From Alphaproteobacteria bacterium UBA5343 (lineage in GTDB: Bacteria; Pseudomonadota; Alphaproteobacteria; RF32; UBA5343): a stretch of 6,806 nucleotides of DNA. The stretch covers positions 19,321 to 26,126 of the forward strand of contig DHQH01000039.1 in assembly GCA_002410125.1 (NCBI GenBank), in the 5' to 3' direction. Both the position numbers and the translations under genes were made by a program. Numbering within the stretch: position 1 is the stretch's first letter; each line of letters starts with the position of its first letter. This document shows positions 1 through 4,980 of this stretch, piece after piece. The notes under the pieces are model-generated. The model saw only the letters and a list, made by a program, of their open reading frames with translations. It did not search any database and had not been told where the DNA came from.

Positions 1-2
1 AT

Positions 3-1265
3 GCCCCTATAATTACAATTGATAGCTTAAATGCCAATCCAAATGTTGAAGGCTATATTGTAAATAAAAACCCAGTTGATGGTATGGAAGTAACCCATTT
101 CCAAATCACAAACATCACTAACGGTTCTGTTTACTTAGATGATATGTCAACTATGGTTAGTGAAGGTGAATTTATTACCATTGAACAAGGTCTAAACGGT
201 CTAGTATTTTTAGATATTATTGACCCTGATATTTCTGGACAATTCACAATCACCGCTGCCACAGGCACAGGAGCTCTTGATGTTAGTCCAAATTCTGACA
301 GTGCAACCCTAACAATTGACTTCACCCCAGAGGCACCACAAGTAACAGACGGACATGCGATTGGCTCCTTACTTACTAGTGAAAATATCATAATCACCAG
401 AAATGCAAATAACGGACCTGAAGTACAATTCTACAAAATCACCAATATTAATAATGGTGAATTATATAAAGCTGATGGTACAAGACTCTATAATGGTGAT
501 TTTATCTCTATTGAAGAAGGTGCAGCAGGTCTATCATTTAAGACAACTGTTAGGGATAATTGTTCATTTGATGTTCAATCATCACTTTACCCAAATGATT
601 TAGGTGTTGGTGTTGCAACAACAACTGCCAGAATTTATACTAATCTACTCCCTGCACCTCATGAATTAGATATAATTAATAATGAATATAATCAAAGAGA
701 AAATGTAGCACAACAAAGAGAAAACTCTATTGATTTCATCCATCGTCAAGAAGAAAGAGTAAAATTTAAAGCAAATCTAGCCTCTGTTGAAAGAGTTGTT
801 GAACCAACTTATGAAAGAGGAATGTTAGACACTCTAACTAGAATCAAAAAATCACTTGATTATACCAATCAAAATATCGATGCCCAAGATGATTTAATTT
901 TAAGTGATGCAATCGCTAATGCTAGACAAGCAGGAACTGTTGATGGCTTTACAGAAAACATCCTAAGCCTAATTGATGGCACAGCCTATCTAAATAATGA
1001 TGTAAATCGTTACGGATTAGAGGGAGAATCTCCTCTTGCTAACCCTCTTGATGAATTATATGATGGCAAAGGTCGCAATACTGATTTAAGTAATATAGAT
1101 TTTGAACAATTAAGAAAAGATGTTATCTCAGACATCTTATTAGAAAAATTAAGAGAACCGATGTATGACGAATTAGCAGAACTATTAGATAAAGATAAAT
1201 CAGAAATTGAGCAAAATATCGAAGAAATCATCAAATCCCTATCAATAGATGCTGAAACAGAGTAA
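3..1265 (+). CDS. C-terminal part of a large surface/secreted protein with cadherin-like repeats (5' end outside window)
   Basis: The reading frame is open to the left edge, so this is the last 420 residues of a longer protein; the first in-frame ATG (84) lies inside a repeat and is not a credible start. Numbering from base 3, two related repeats are visible: FQITNITNG at 33-41 followed by GEFITIEQG, and FYKITNINNG at 143-152 followed by GDFISIEEG. The repeat period is about 110 residues. This F-x-ITN-x-x-NG ... G-x-FI-x-x-x-x-G-x-x-GL-x-F pattern is typical of cadherin-like/Ig-like repeats in giant bacterial adhesins and RTX-type proteins. From about residue 219 to the end the character changes to about 200 polar, charged, probably helical residues with an acidic C-terminus. 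There is no transmembrane segment, LPXTG motif, autotransporter barrel or RTX nonapeptide. Secretion by a type I system is possible but unproven. It ends in tandem TAA TAA stops. Adhesion is inferred from the repeats only. Confidence 0.8.
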   Translation, partial: APIITIDSLNANPNVEGYIVNKNPVDGMEVTHFQITNITNGSVYLDDMSTMVSEGEFITIEQGLNGLVFLDIIDPDISGQFTITAATGTGALDVSPNSDSATLTIDFTPEAPQVTDGHAIGSLLTSENIIITRNANNGPEVQFYKITNINNGELYKADGTRLYNGDFISIEEGAAGLSFKTTVRDNCSFDVQSSLYPNDLGVGVATTTARIYTNLLPAPHELDIINNEYNQRENVAQQRENSIDFIHRQEERVKFKANLASVERVVEPTYERGMLDTLTRIKKSLDYTNQNIDAQDDLILSDAIANARQAGTVDGFTENILSLIDGTAYLNNDVNRYGLEGESPLANPLDELYDGKGRNTDLSNIDFEQLRKDVISDILLEKLREPMYDELAELLDKDKSEIEQNIEEIIKSLSIDAETE

Positions 1266-1305
1266 TAAAAAAGGACTAAAATATTATAATAAATATTTTA
1301 GTCCT
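1265..1305 (-). terminator. Rho-independent terminator between convergent genes
   Basis: A perfect 14-bp inverted repeat occupies 1272-1285 and 1292-1305 (AGGACTAAAATATT with its reverse complement) around a 6-nt loop. Read on the minus strand the stem is followed by a T run (six T's opposite 1267-1272, the last base being part of the stem), so it is an intrinsic terminator for the gene at 1307-1606. On the plus strand no T tract follows, so it is at best a weak terminator or 3' stabilising stem for the surface-protein gene. It lies only 1 nt past the minus-strand stop codon. Confidence 0.85.
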
Positions 1306-1306
1306 A

Positions 1307-1606
1307 TCAGCTATCAGCATGCTCATATGTATGACGAGAGCAAAATGCAGAGAATAAAAGAACCAATATAATTGGAAAAATATTCTTCACTTCAACATCT
1401 TTAACCAAATCAATAATGTAATAAACTGTTATCACACTAAGATAAACATTAAAGACTACCCAGCTCACAATCACCCAAAACACACTTTCTAACTTTCGTA
1501 AAAGCCACCATGTAATCAACCAAGGTATTGTAATCCCCAGCCAAAATGGTATAAAAGCCACAAAAGTCATCAGCCACGCATTGACTTCAATTAAAAAATG
1601 TCCCAT
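1307..1606 (-). CDS. Small hypothetical multi-pass membrane protein
   Basis: I do not recognise a family. With the ATG at 1606 the product has 99 residues and is strongly hydrophobic, with three likely membrane segments: about 10-36 (Trp-rich, including PWLITWWLL), 41-66 and 76-89. A short Arg-Lys-Glu turn follows the first segment and a short polar tail, HTYEHADS, ends the protein. A TTG two codons upstream (1612) is in frame, but ATG is preferred; no clear Shine-Dalgarno is seen for either. The gene is a complete monocistronic unit: a near-consensus promoter about 43 bases upstream (1649-1677), tandem TGA TAG stops made by a 7-bp direct repeat, and an intrinsic terminator directly behind. 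That framing is the best evidence that it is a real gene. Function unknown; no catalytic motif visible. Confidence 0.7.
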   Translation of the reverse strand: MGHFLIEVNAWLMTFVAFIPFWLGITIPWLITWWLLRKLESVFWVIVSWVVFNVYLSVITVYYIIDLVKDVEVKNIFPIILVLLFSAFCSRHTYEHADS

Positions 1607-1648
1607 ACGCAATAAATTTTTGGATTAATAATAAAAACTATCACCATC

Positions 1649-1677
1649 AAAATATCACATTTTCACAATTTTGTCAA
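1649..1677 (-). promoter_or_regulatory. Sigma70-type promoter of the 99-residue membrane protein gene
   Basis: On the minus strand a perfect -35 box TTGACA (1672-1677) is followed by a 17-nt spacer and a -10 box TATTTT (1649-1654). Transcription would start near 1642, giving a leader of about 35 nt before the ATG at 1606. The match and spacing are close to the sigma70 consensus, although such boxes arise fairly often by chance in AT-rich DNA. Confidence 0.7.
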
Positions 1678-1701
1678 ATCTCATTTATTTTAGCCTTTAC
1701 T

Positions 1702-1741
1702 CGTCATTGCGAGAAAATTTCCAATTTTCGTTGCAATCTCG
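1702..1741. repeat. CGTCATTGCGAG-type palindromic repeat
   Basis: The 40 bases fold into one long imperfect hairpin. Outer arms CG-ATTGC-(G)A (1702-1712) pair with T-(T)GCAAT-CG (1731-1741), and an inner 7-bp stem GAAAATT/AATTTTC (1713-1719 with 1723-1729) closes on a 3-nt loop. The ends CGTCATTGCGAG and TTGCAATCTCG match the core of a short repeat that I know to be dispersed in many Rickettsiales and some other intracellular bacteria. It begins 25 bases upstream of the neighbouring -35 box. No coding capacity. Confidence 0.7.
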
Positions 1742-1761
1742 TAAAATTATATAAACCAAAT

Positions 1762-1775
1762 CCCAACAAGTTGGG
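1762..1775. repeat. Short palindrome CCCAAC/GTTGGG, copy 1
   Basis: Six-base arms at 1762-1767 and 1770-1775 flank two A's. It abuts the left end of the composite element at 1776. The 13 bases CCCAACAAGTTGG recur at 2360-2372, so this may be a piece of the same repeat family rather than chance. Confidence 0.45.
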
Positions 1776-1908
1776 TGTCATCCTCGAGCCCAGCTTACCC
1801 TCGAGCCCAGCTTGCTGGAATAGCTCGAGGATCCAGAGCATATATAATCTATATTATATCACTATCGTGATAGATTCTGGATTCCCAGACTAAAGTCTGA
1901 GAATGACA
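1776..1908. repeat. Nested composite palindromic repeat (possible non-autonomous mobile element)
   Basis: The ends are inverted: TGTCAT at 1776-1781 and ATGACA at 1903-1908. Inside lie paired arms and self-complementary modules: left hairpin CCTCGAGC/GCTCGAGG (1799-1806, 1823-1830) enclosing CCAGC/GCTGG (1807-1811, 1814-1818); ATCCAGA/TCTGGAT (1831-1837, 1876-1882) enclosing ATATAAT/ATTATAT (1842-1848, 1853-1859) and TATCAC/GTGATA (1857-1862, 1867-1872, overlapping by three bases); and a right hairpin of ten pairs with one G-U (1881-1890, 1895-1904). The architecture TGTCATCC...ATCCAGA...TCTGGAT...GAATGACA resembles repeats widespread in Rickettsiales genomes. It has no open frame, so any mobility would depend on an enzyme elsewhere. 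No target-site duplication is evident. Confidence 0.7.
1782..1813 (+). repeat. 17-bp tandem duplication inside the composite repeat
   Basis: CCTCGAGCCCAGCTT occurs at 1782-1796 and again at 1799-1813, a period of 17 bases. The second copy forms the left arm of the hairpin with 1814-1830. The first could pair with the same right arm in an alternative register, since ATCCTCGAGC (1780-1789) is complementary to GCTCGAGGAT (1823-1832). This looks like local slippage or a duplicated arm. Confidence 0.85.
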
Positions 1909-1976
1909 TATTTTTCTATAAGCCAAGCTGATGGATTTTTTTTCAAGATGCATTAAATTCAATTTTATCTCAGCAT

Positions 1977-1999
1977 ATCGCGTAGTAAACCTACGTGAT
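1977..1999. repeat. Isolated 9-bp hairpin
   Basis: ATCGCGTAG (1977-1985) pairs with CTACGTGAT (1991-1999) around a 5-nt loop, with one G-U or A-C mismatch depending on strand. No T tract follows closely on either strand, so a terminator role is unlikely. It may be another dispersed palindrome or a relic. Confidence 0.5.
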
Positions 2000-2055
2000 C
2001 GTGTTTATTTATTAATTTCTATTTACGATTAGTGTTGCAAAAGACGAAGATTAAG

Positions 2056-2078
2056 AAAAAGGAGGGCTTTCGCCCCCC
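2056..2078 (-). terminator. GC-rich rho-independent terminator
   Basis: On the minus strand a 7-bp stem GGGGGGC/GCCCTCC (2072-2078 with 2061-2067, one G-U pair) closes on a GAAA tetraloop (2068-2071) and is followed by five T's (2056-2060). It is the strongest terminator in the window. It sits 41 bases past the stop of the 73-residue protein gene and would also stop read-through from the glycan operon, which has no obvious terminator of its own. Confidence 0.9.
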
Positions 2079-2119
2079 TCAAAAACTTCATCACCATGAA
2101 AACAAGCATAGGAATCCCC

Positions 2120-2341
2120 CTACTCTTTAGCTTCTCGTTCTAATCTAATTTCCTTAGCCAACTTAGCAGCCTTCAGGCTGTCTTGCCTCAACTGCTCTAC
2201 AAACTCAGGATCTTCCATAGGGTCGTAATCCCTAAAAGAAACTGATACTTCAATTACCAAATGTGCTAACAGCACAAATAGTAACGCGAATAGCGAAAAC
2301 TTCCCAGCTTTCAGCCATTCTTTTTTTGTTTTTTGTTCCAT
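2120..2341 (-). CDS. Small single-pass membrane protein, function unknown
   Basis: The product has 73 residues: a basic, lysine-rich N-terminus (1-13), one hydrophobic segment at about 14-35 (including FALLFVLLAHLVIEV), an acidic stretch DYDPMEDPEF (38-47), and a charged, probably helical C-terminus (48-73). The basic start followed by a single hydrophobic segment predicts an inner-membrane anchor with the charged tail on the far side. I do not recognise a family. Support comes from a clear downstream terminator (2056-2078), a candidate promoter (2435-2463) and an ATG start; no convincing Shine-Dalgarno is visible. It lies 129 bases behind the O-antigen ligase gene on the same strand, so it may be transcribed from its own promoter, by read-through of the glycan operon, or both. 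Confidence 0.65.
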   Translation of the reverse strand: MEQKTKKEWLKAGKFSLFALLFVLLAHLVIEVSVSFRDYDPMEDPEFVEQLRQDSLKAAKLAKEIRLEREAKE

Positions 2342-2359
2342 AAGTAATATTTTGCGACC

Positions 2360-2372
2360 CCCAACAAGTTGG
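2360..2372. repeat. Short palindrome CCAAC/GTTGG, copy 2
   Basis: CCAACAAGTTGG (2361-2372) has 5-bp arms and repeats the core of the palindrome at 1762-1775. Thirteen bases are identical if the preceding C is included. It begins 19 bases upstream of the ATG at 2341, inside the predicted leader of the 73-residue protein gene, where it could form a small hairpin. Confidence 0.4.
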
Positions 2373-2434
2373 AAATCAAATTAAAATTCGTTTTTTAACA
2401 TCATCCGTACATTAATAATATAATGCATGCGGAA

Positions 2435-2463
2435 AACATATCATATTATAGAAATTTTGTCAA
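2435..2463 (-). promoter_or_regulatory. Candidate sigma70-type promoter of the 73-residue protein gene
   Basis: On the minus strand TTGACA (2458-2463) is followed after 17 nt by TATGTT (2435-2440). This predicts transcription from about 2428 and a leader near 87 nt. A perfect TATAAT (2445-2450) overlaps it, with CTGATA 18 nt upstream (2469-2474) as a weaker alternative -35. The site begins just past the stop codon of the upstream ligase gene, consistent with a separate or additional promoter. The region is AT-rich, so chance matches are possible. Confidence 0.5.
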
Positions 2464-2470
2464 TTCACTA

Positions 2471-3637
2471 TCAGTTCTCAATCAAATGCTTAACTCTAGC
2501 CCTATTCGCAATCGCCATAAAAATAATTAAGAAAGGTAATGACCAACTTCTATACATTGATGTCATAGTAAGCATTGTCGCAAAATATATCATAACCGAA
2601 CTTGCCGCAGATAATGCAAAAATATCTCTTTTTCCATTTGCCAAATACCCTCGAACAAATCGTCTAAATCCTAAAACTATGGCCCCAAAGAAACATAAGA
2701 AACCAATAATTCCAGTATCCATCAAAATCTCAATTATAAAATTATGAGGATGATTAGTAGCATCTACCACCACCCCTGTAAAATCCAACTCAGAATAACT
2801 ACTAAGTCCCATTCCAAACCACATATTATCCATAAAATTATCTATTGCATATTTCCAAATAGGTCCTCTACCCCCTTTAAAAGTCTCAGCCCCCAATCTT
2901 GCAGCCATATGCTCTGCACCATTTATCTCAATATAAAATACCAAACCTAAAATCAAACAAGCTGCTCCAAATAATGCAATCTTTGCTAACTGCTTCCAAC
3001 TCTTCCAAGGATATAATGTCGCAAAAAAGCCACTTCCAATAAACAGCCCAAGCCAAGCACTTCTACTATTGCTAATCACAAGAGCTATCAAACATATAAA
3101 TAAAGAAATTAAACTTAATATTTTCTCTTGATCTCTATCTTTCACTCGTAAAAACTCAATAAATAAAAACGGCATAAATAAAGCAATAACAAGACCATAA
3201 TAACTCTTATAAGTCTTATGAAAAATTACCTCTATTGTTTCACTTGCAATACCAGAATGAATTAAAATCAACAAGATAGCAAAAAATGGCAATACTTTAA
3301 CTACAAATCTAGAATAATCCTTAGCCCTCTTCGTATCAAATCCATCAAAAATCTGCAAGAAAATCATATAAACAATCACCCAACCAATAATCTCCCAAAA
3401 TTTTTCAAAAGAATGAGCTGAGTTAATTCCAAAATAAGATGTAATCACCGCAACCACTAAAAACAAACCAAACAGATAGCCACTGTAGTTAAATTTTGGC
3501 TTATAAAATCTTTTAGATTTAACTACATCAAAAATCCCAATCCCCAATAAGATAGCAATCCCAATATGATGTATAGACTTACCAAAAACAACCAACATCA
3601 ACGAAAACATCGCCATACTTATAAAATGTTTTTTCAT
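2471..3637 (-). CDS. O-antigen ligase/polymerase family membrane protein (WaaL/Wzy-like)
   Basis: A 388-residue polytopic inner-membrane protein with about ten or more hydrophobic segments, the usual size of O-antigen ligases. Diagnostic motifs (ATG numbering): NSRSAWLG at about 190-197; then GGRGPIWKYA (about 255-264) running to WFGMGLSSY; then NHPHN (about 295-299) in a large periplasmic loop, followed by a membrane segment starting FIIEILMDTGIIGF. This order of an Arg-containing segment and an H-x-HN-x-x-x-E loop is the Wzy_C/WaaL signature, where conserved Arg and His act on the polyprenyl-pyrophosphate-linked glycan. The likely role is transfer of glycan to an acceptor (lipid A-core or protein) or its polymerisation in the periplasm; sequence alone cannot separate ligase, polymerase and protein O-oligosaccharyltransferase. 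An in-frame TTG at 3640 directly precedes the ATG, but AAGGAAG is better spaced for the ATG. It is the last gene of the operon, 9 nt after the GtrA-like gene. Confidence 0.85.
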   Translation of the reverse strand: MKKHFISMAMFSLMLVVFGKSIHHIGIAILLGIGIFDVVKSKRFYKPKFNYSGYLFGLFLVVAVITSYFGINSAHSFEKFWEIIGWVIVYMIFLQIFDGFDTKRAKDYSRFVVKVLPFFAILLILIHSGIASETIEVIFHKTYKSYYGLVIALFMPFLFIEFLRVKDRDQEKILSLISLFICLIALVISNSRSAWLGLFIGSGFFATLYPWKSWKQLAKIALFGAACLILGLVFYIEINGAEHMAARLGAETFKGGRGPIWKYAIDNFMDNMWFGMGLSSYSELDFTGVVVDATNHPHNFIIEILMDTGIIGFLCFFGAIVLGFRRFVRGYLANGKRDIFALSAASSVMIYFATMLTMTSMYRSWSLPFLIIFMAIANRARVKHLIEN

Positions 3638-3641
3638 CAAA

Positions 3642-3648
3642 CTTCCTT
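3642..3648 (-). promoter_or_regulatory. Ribosome binding site deciding the ATG start of the ligase gene
   Basis: AAGGAAG overlaps the TAA stop of the GtrA-like gene and lies 4 nt before the ATG at 3637 (6 nt when measured from AAGGA). This is workable spacing for the ATG but too close for the TTG at 3640. Confidence 0.7.
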
Positions 3649-4090
3649 ACTTAAAAACAAATTTCTTATCCAAAAAATATTTTGAAACATACCCAATCAT
3701 AAGCCCAACAACAGCACCTATATATTTCTCATCCCATAACAGATAAAAAATTGTCTCACTTCCCCAAAATATAATAGTGGTAATAATTCCCATCACTGTA
3801 TAAATAGCAAATTTTTTTGCATCTTCTTTTTTAGATTTAGTTACAAAATAAAATATATATTTTTTATCTAAAACATATTTAACTATCAAGCCTGTTAAAG
3901 TTCCAAAACCAATAGCACCAATAAAAATAAAAATCTCTTTTGGAACATAAAAACAAACAAAATCAATCAATTTAACCATAAAGTTTAACTTACAAATTTG
4001 AAAGATAAACTCCTGAGAAGCAATATTCACAATCGTTGCAATAACTGCAAATATTGCATATTTTACTGCCAAACCTAATTTATCTCTCAT
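3647..4090 (-). CDS. GtrA-family membrane protein
   Basis: 147 residues with four hydrophobic segments (about 10-30, 50-72, 92-117 and 122-140), the size and topology of GtrA proteins. Two matching motifs end the two halves, KYVLDKKYIF at 71-80 and KYFLDKKFVF at 137-146, reflecting the pseudo-two-fold repeat of the family (normally N-x-x-x-x-R-x-W-x-F). Here Lys-Asp-Lys-Lys replaces the common Asn/Arg version. Family members are linked to translocation of polyprenyl-phosphate sugars (phage glucosylation) or to handling of decaprenyl-phosphate arabinose (mycobacterial Rv3789). Its ATG overlaps the stop of the upstream prenyltransferase gene as ATGA, with only a weak GGGA ten bases ahead, so translation is probably coupled. 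Co-expression with a phosphoribosyl-lipid synthase suggests it handles that lipid product; this is inference. Confidence 0.88.
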   Translation of the reverse strand: MRDKLGLAVKYAIFAVIATIVNIASQEFIFQICKLNFMVKLIDFVCFYVPKEIFIFIGAIGFGTLTGLIVKYVLDKKYIFYFVTKSKKEDAKKFAIYTVMGIITTIIFWGSETIFYLLWDEKYIGAVVGLMIGYVSKYFLDKKFVFK

Positions 4091-4980
4091 GCAAAAACAT
4101 TCCCAAAATTCTTAAAATACATAATTAGCATTGTCATTACCGCCCAAAACACACAAGCAATAATCACCCACCTATCTTTAACCACAATTTCCGCCGGATC
4201 ACCACCTTTATTCTCACCATATACCAGATACAAATATCTAAACAATCCATAAACCACCACAGGCACCGTATAAATCAAATTATCAGACCCCAATTTTTCT
4301 ATCGCATGATTATCAATTGTATAAAGAGTATAAGTCATAATAGTAAGTGTTAGCGATATTAAGATAAATCCATCAACCATCTGCTCATTATAAAATTTTA
4401 ACACTGGTCTATGTAAAGAGTTTTTACCTTTTTCTAGCACTAACAATTCATTCTTTCTCTTTCCAAACCCTAAAAATAAAGAAATAAAAAATGTCGTCAA
4501 AATAATCCAATGAGAAACCGGCACCATAATAGCAAATGCACCAGCATAAACCCTTAAAAGAAAACCAACCGCAATTATAAAAACATCAAGCAACACAATA
4601 TGCTTCAGCTTAATTGAATAAAATAAATTCATCACAAAATAAATCAGCAAAATAATCAATGTTGGAATATTTATAGTAAAAGCAATCCCCATACCAATTA
4701 AAAATAAGAACACCGAAAAAATAACAGCATTAGCAATACTCACCTTACCACTAGCAATCGGTCTTGATTTTTTCTTTGGATGTTTTCTATCTTTTTCAAC
4801 ATCTAAAATATCATTAATCACATAAACAAAAGAAGCCATAAAACTAAAAGCTAAAAAGGCTTTAAAAGTTACCAAAACAGCACTCATCTCTAAAAATTTT
4901 AGAGAAAAAACCAACGGAGCCAATACAAAAGCATTTTTAATCCAATGCCTTCTCCTCATTAATTTAATATAATGTTTCAT
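4087..4980 (-). CDS. Decaprenyl-phosphate phosphoribosyltransferase-like UbiA-family enzyme
   Basis: 297 residues, about nine membrane helices, full length for the UbiA superfamily. The first Asp-rich motif is NDILDVEKDRKHP at 56-68 (N-D-x-x-D-x-x-x-D, binding Mg2+ and diphosphate), followed by SRPIASG (72-78). The second conserved region is LDVFIIAVGFLLRVYAGA at 131-148. Together with GFGKRKNEL (171-179) and GGDPAEIVVKDR (259-270), these match the subfamily that transfers 5-phosphoribose from PRPP to polyprenyl phosphate (Rv3806c type) rather than 4-hydroxybenzoate prenyltransferases of ubiquinone synthesis. The product would be polyprenyl-phosphoryl-5-phosphoribose, precursor of polyprenyl-phosphate ribose or arabinose donors. 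Its ATG shares one base with the stop of the upstream gene (TAATG), and a strong AGAGGAG lies ten bases ahead. The subfamily call is from remembered motifs; family membership is secure. Confidence 0.87.
   Translation of the reverse strand: MKHYIKLMRRRHWIKNAFVLAPLVFSLKFLEMSAVLVTFKAFLAFSFMASFVYVINDILDVEKDRKHPKKKSRPIASGKVSIANAVIFSVFLFLIGMGIAFTINIPTLIILLIYFVMNLFYSIKLKHIVLLDVFIIAVGFLLRVYAGAFAIMVPVSHWIILTTFFISLFLGFGKRKNELLVLEKGKNSLHRPVLKFYNEQMVDGFILISLTLTIMTYTLYTIDNHAIEKLGSDNLIYTVPVVVYGLFRYLYLVYGENKGGDPAEIVVKDRWVIIACVFWAVMTMLIMYFKNFGNVFA

Larger units (their letters stand above)
1607..2119. other. Gene-free intergenic stretch rich in palindromes
   Basis: No credible coding sequence is seen on either strand over about 510 bases. 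In order it holds the promoter of the 99-residue membrane protein (1649-1677), a 40-nt hairpin of CGTCATTGCGAG type (1702-1741), a short CCCAAC/GTTGGG palindrome (1762-1775), a nested composite palindromic repeat (1776-1908), an isolated hairpin (1977-1999), and the terminator of the next minus-strand gene (2056-2078). Bases 1909-1976 and 2000-2055 are AT-rich with no feature I can name. Confidence 0.8.

Noticed and set aside
131..397. Minus-strand ORF of 88 codons opposite the surface-protein gene
   Set aside because: It lies wholly antisense to a frame with clear repeat-family sequence, and its own translation shows no family or membrane pattern.
403..603. Second plus-strand ORF in another frame inside the surface-protein gene
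   Set aside because: Nested in a supported frame; its product is a low-information shadow of the repeat region.
1010..1234. Minus-strand ORF of 74 codons with many Ser/Asn residues
   Set aside because: Antisense shadow of the charged C-terminal tail; no start signal or family.
1702..1908. CRISPR-like array
   Set aside because: The repeats are palindromic and differ from each other; there is no regular repeat-spacer pattern beyond a single 17-bp tandem duplication.
1881..1918. Plus-strand intrinsic terminator formed by the 10-bp hairpin at 1881-1904 and the T run at 1911-1915
   Set aside because: The T run is separated from the stem by six bases, no plus-strand gene ends nearby, and the hairpin is part of the composite repeat.
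1909..2055. tRNA or small RNA gene, or a decayed gene
   Set aside because: One hairpin (1977-1999) is visible but no cloverleaf, no promoter-terminator pair framing it, and no reading frame with recognisable protein sequence.
2427..2950. Two plus-strand ORFs (2427-2747 and 2744-2950) overlapping by ATGA
   Set aside because: Both lie antisense to the O-antigen ligase motifs. The overlap looks like coupling but the translations resemble no family, and the AT-rich antisense strand readily gives such frames.
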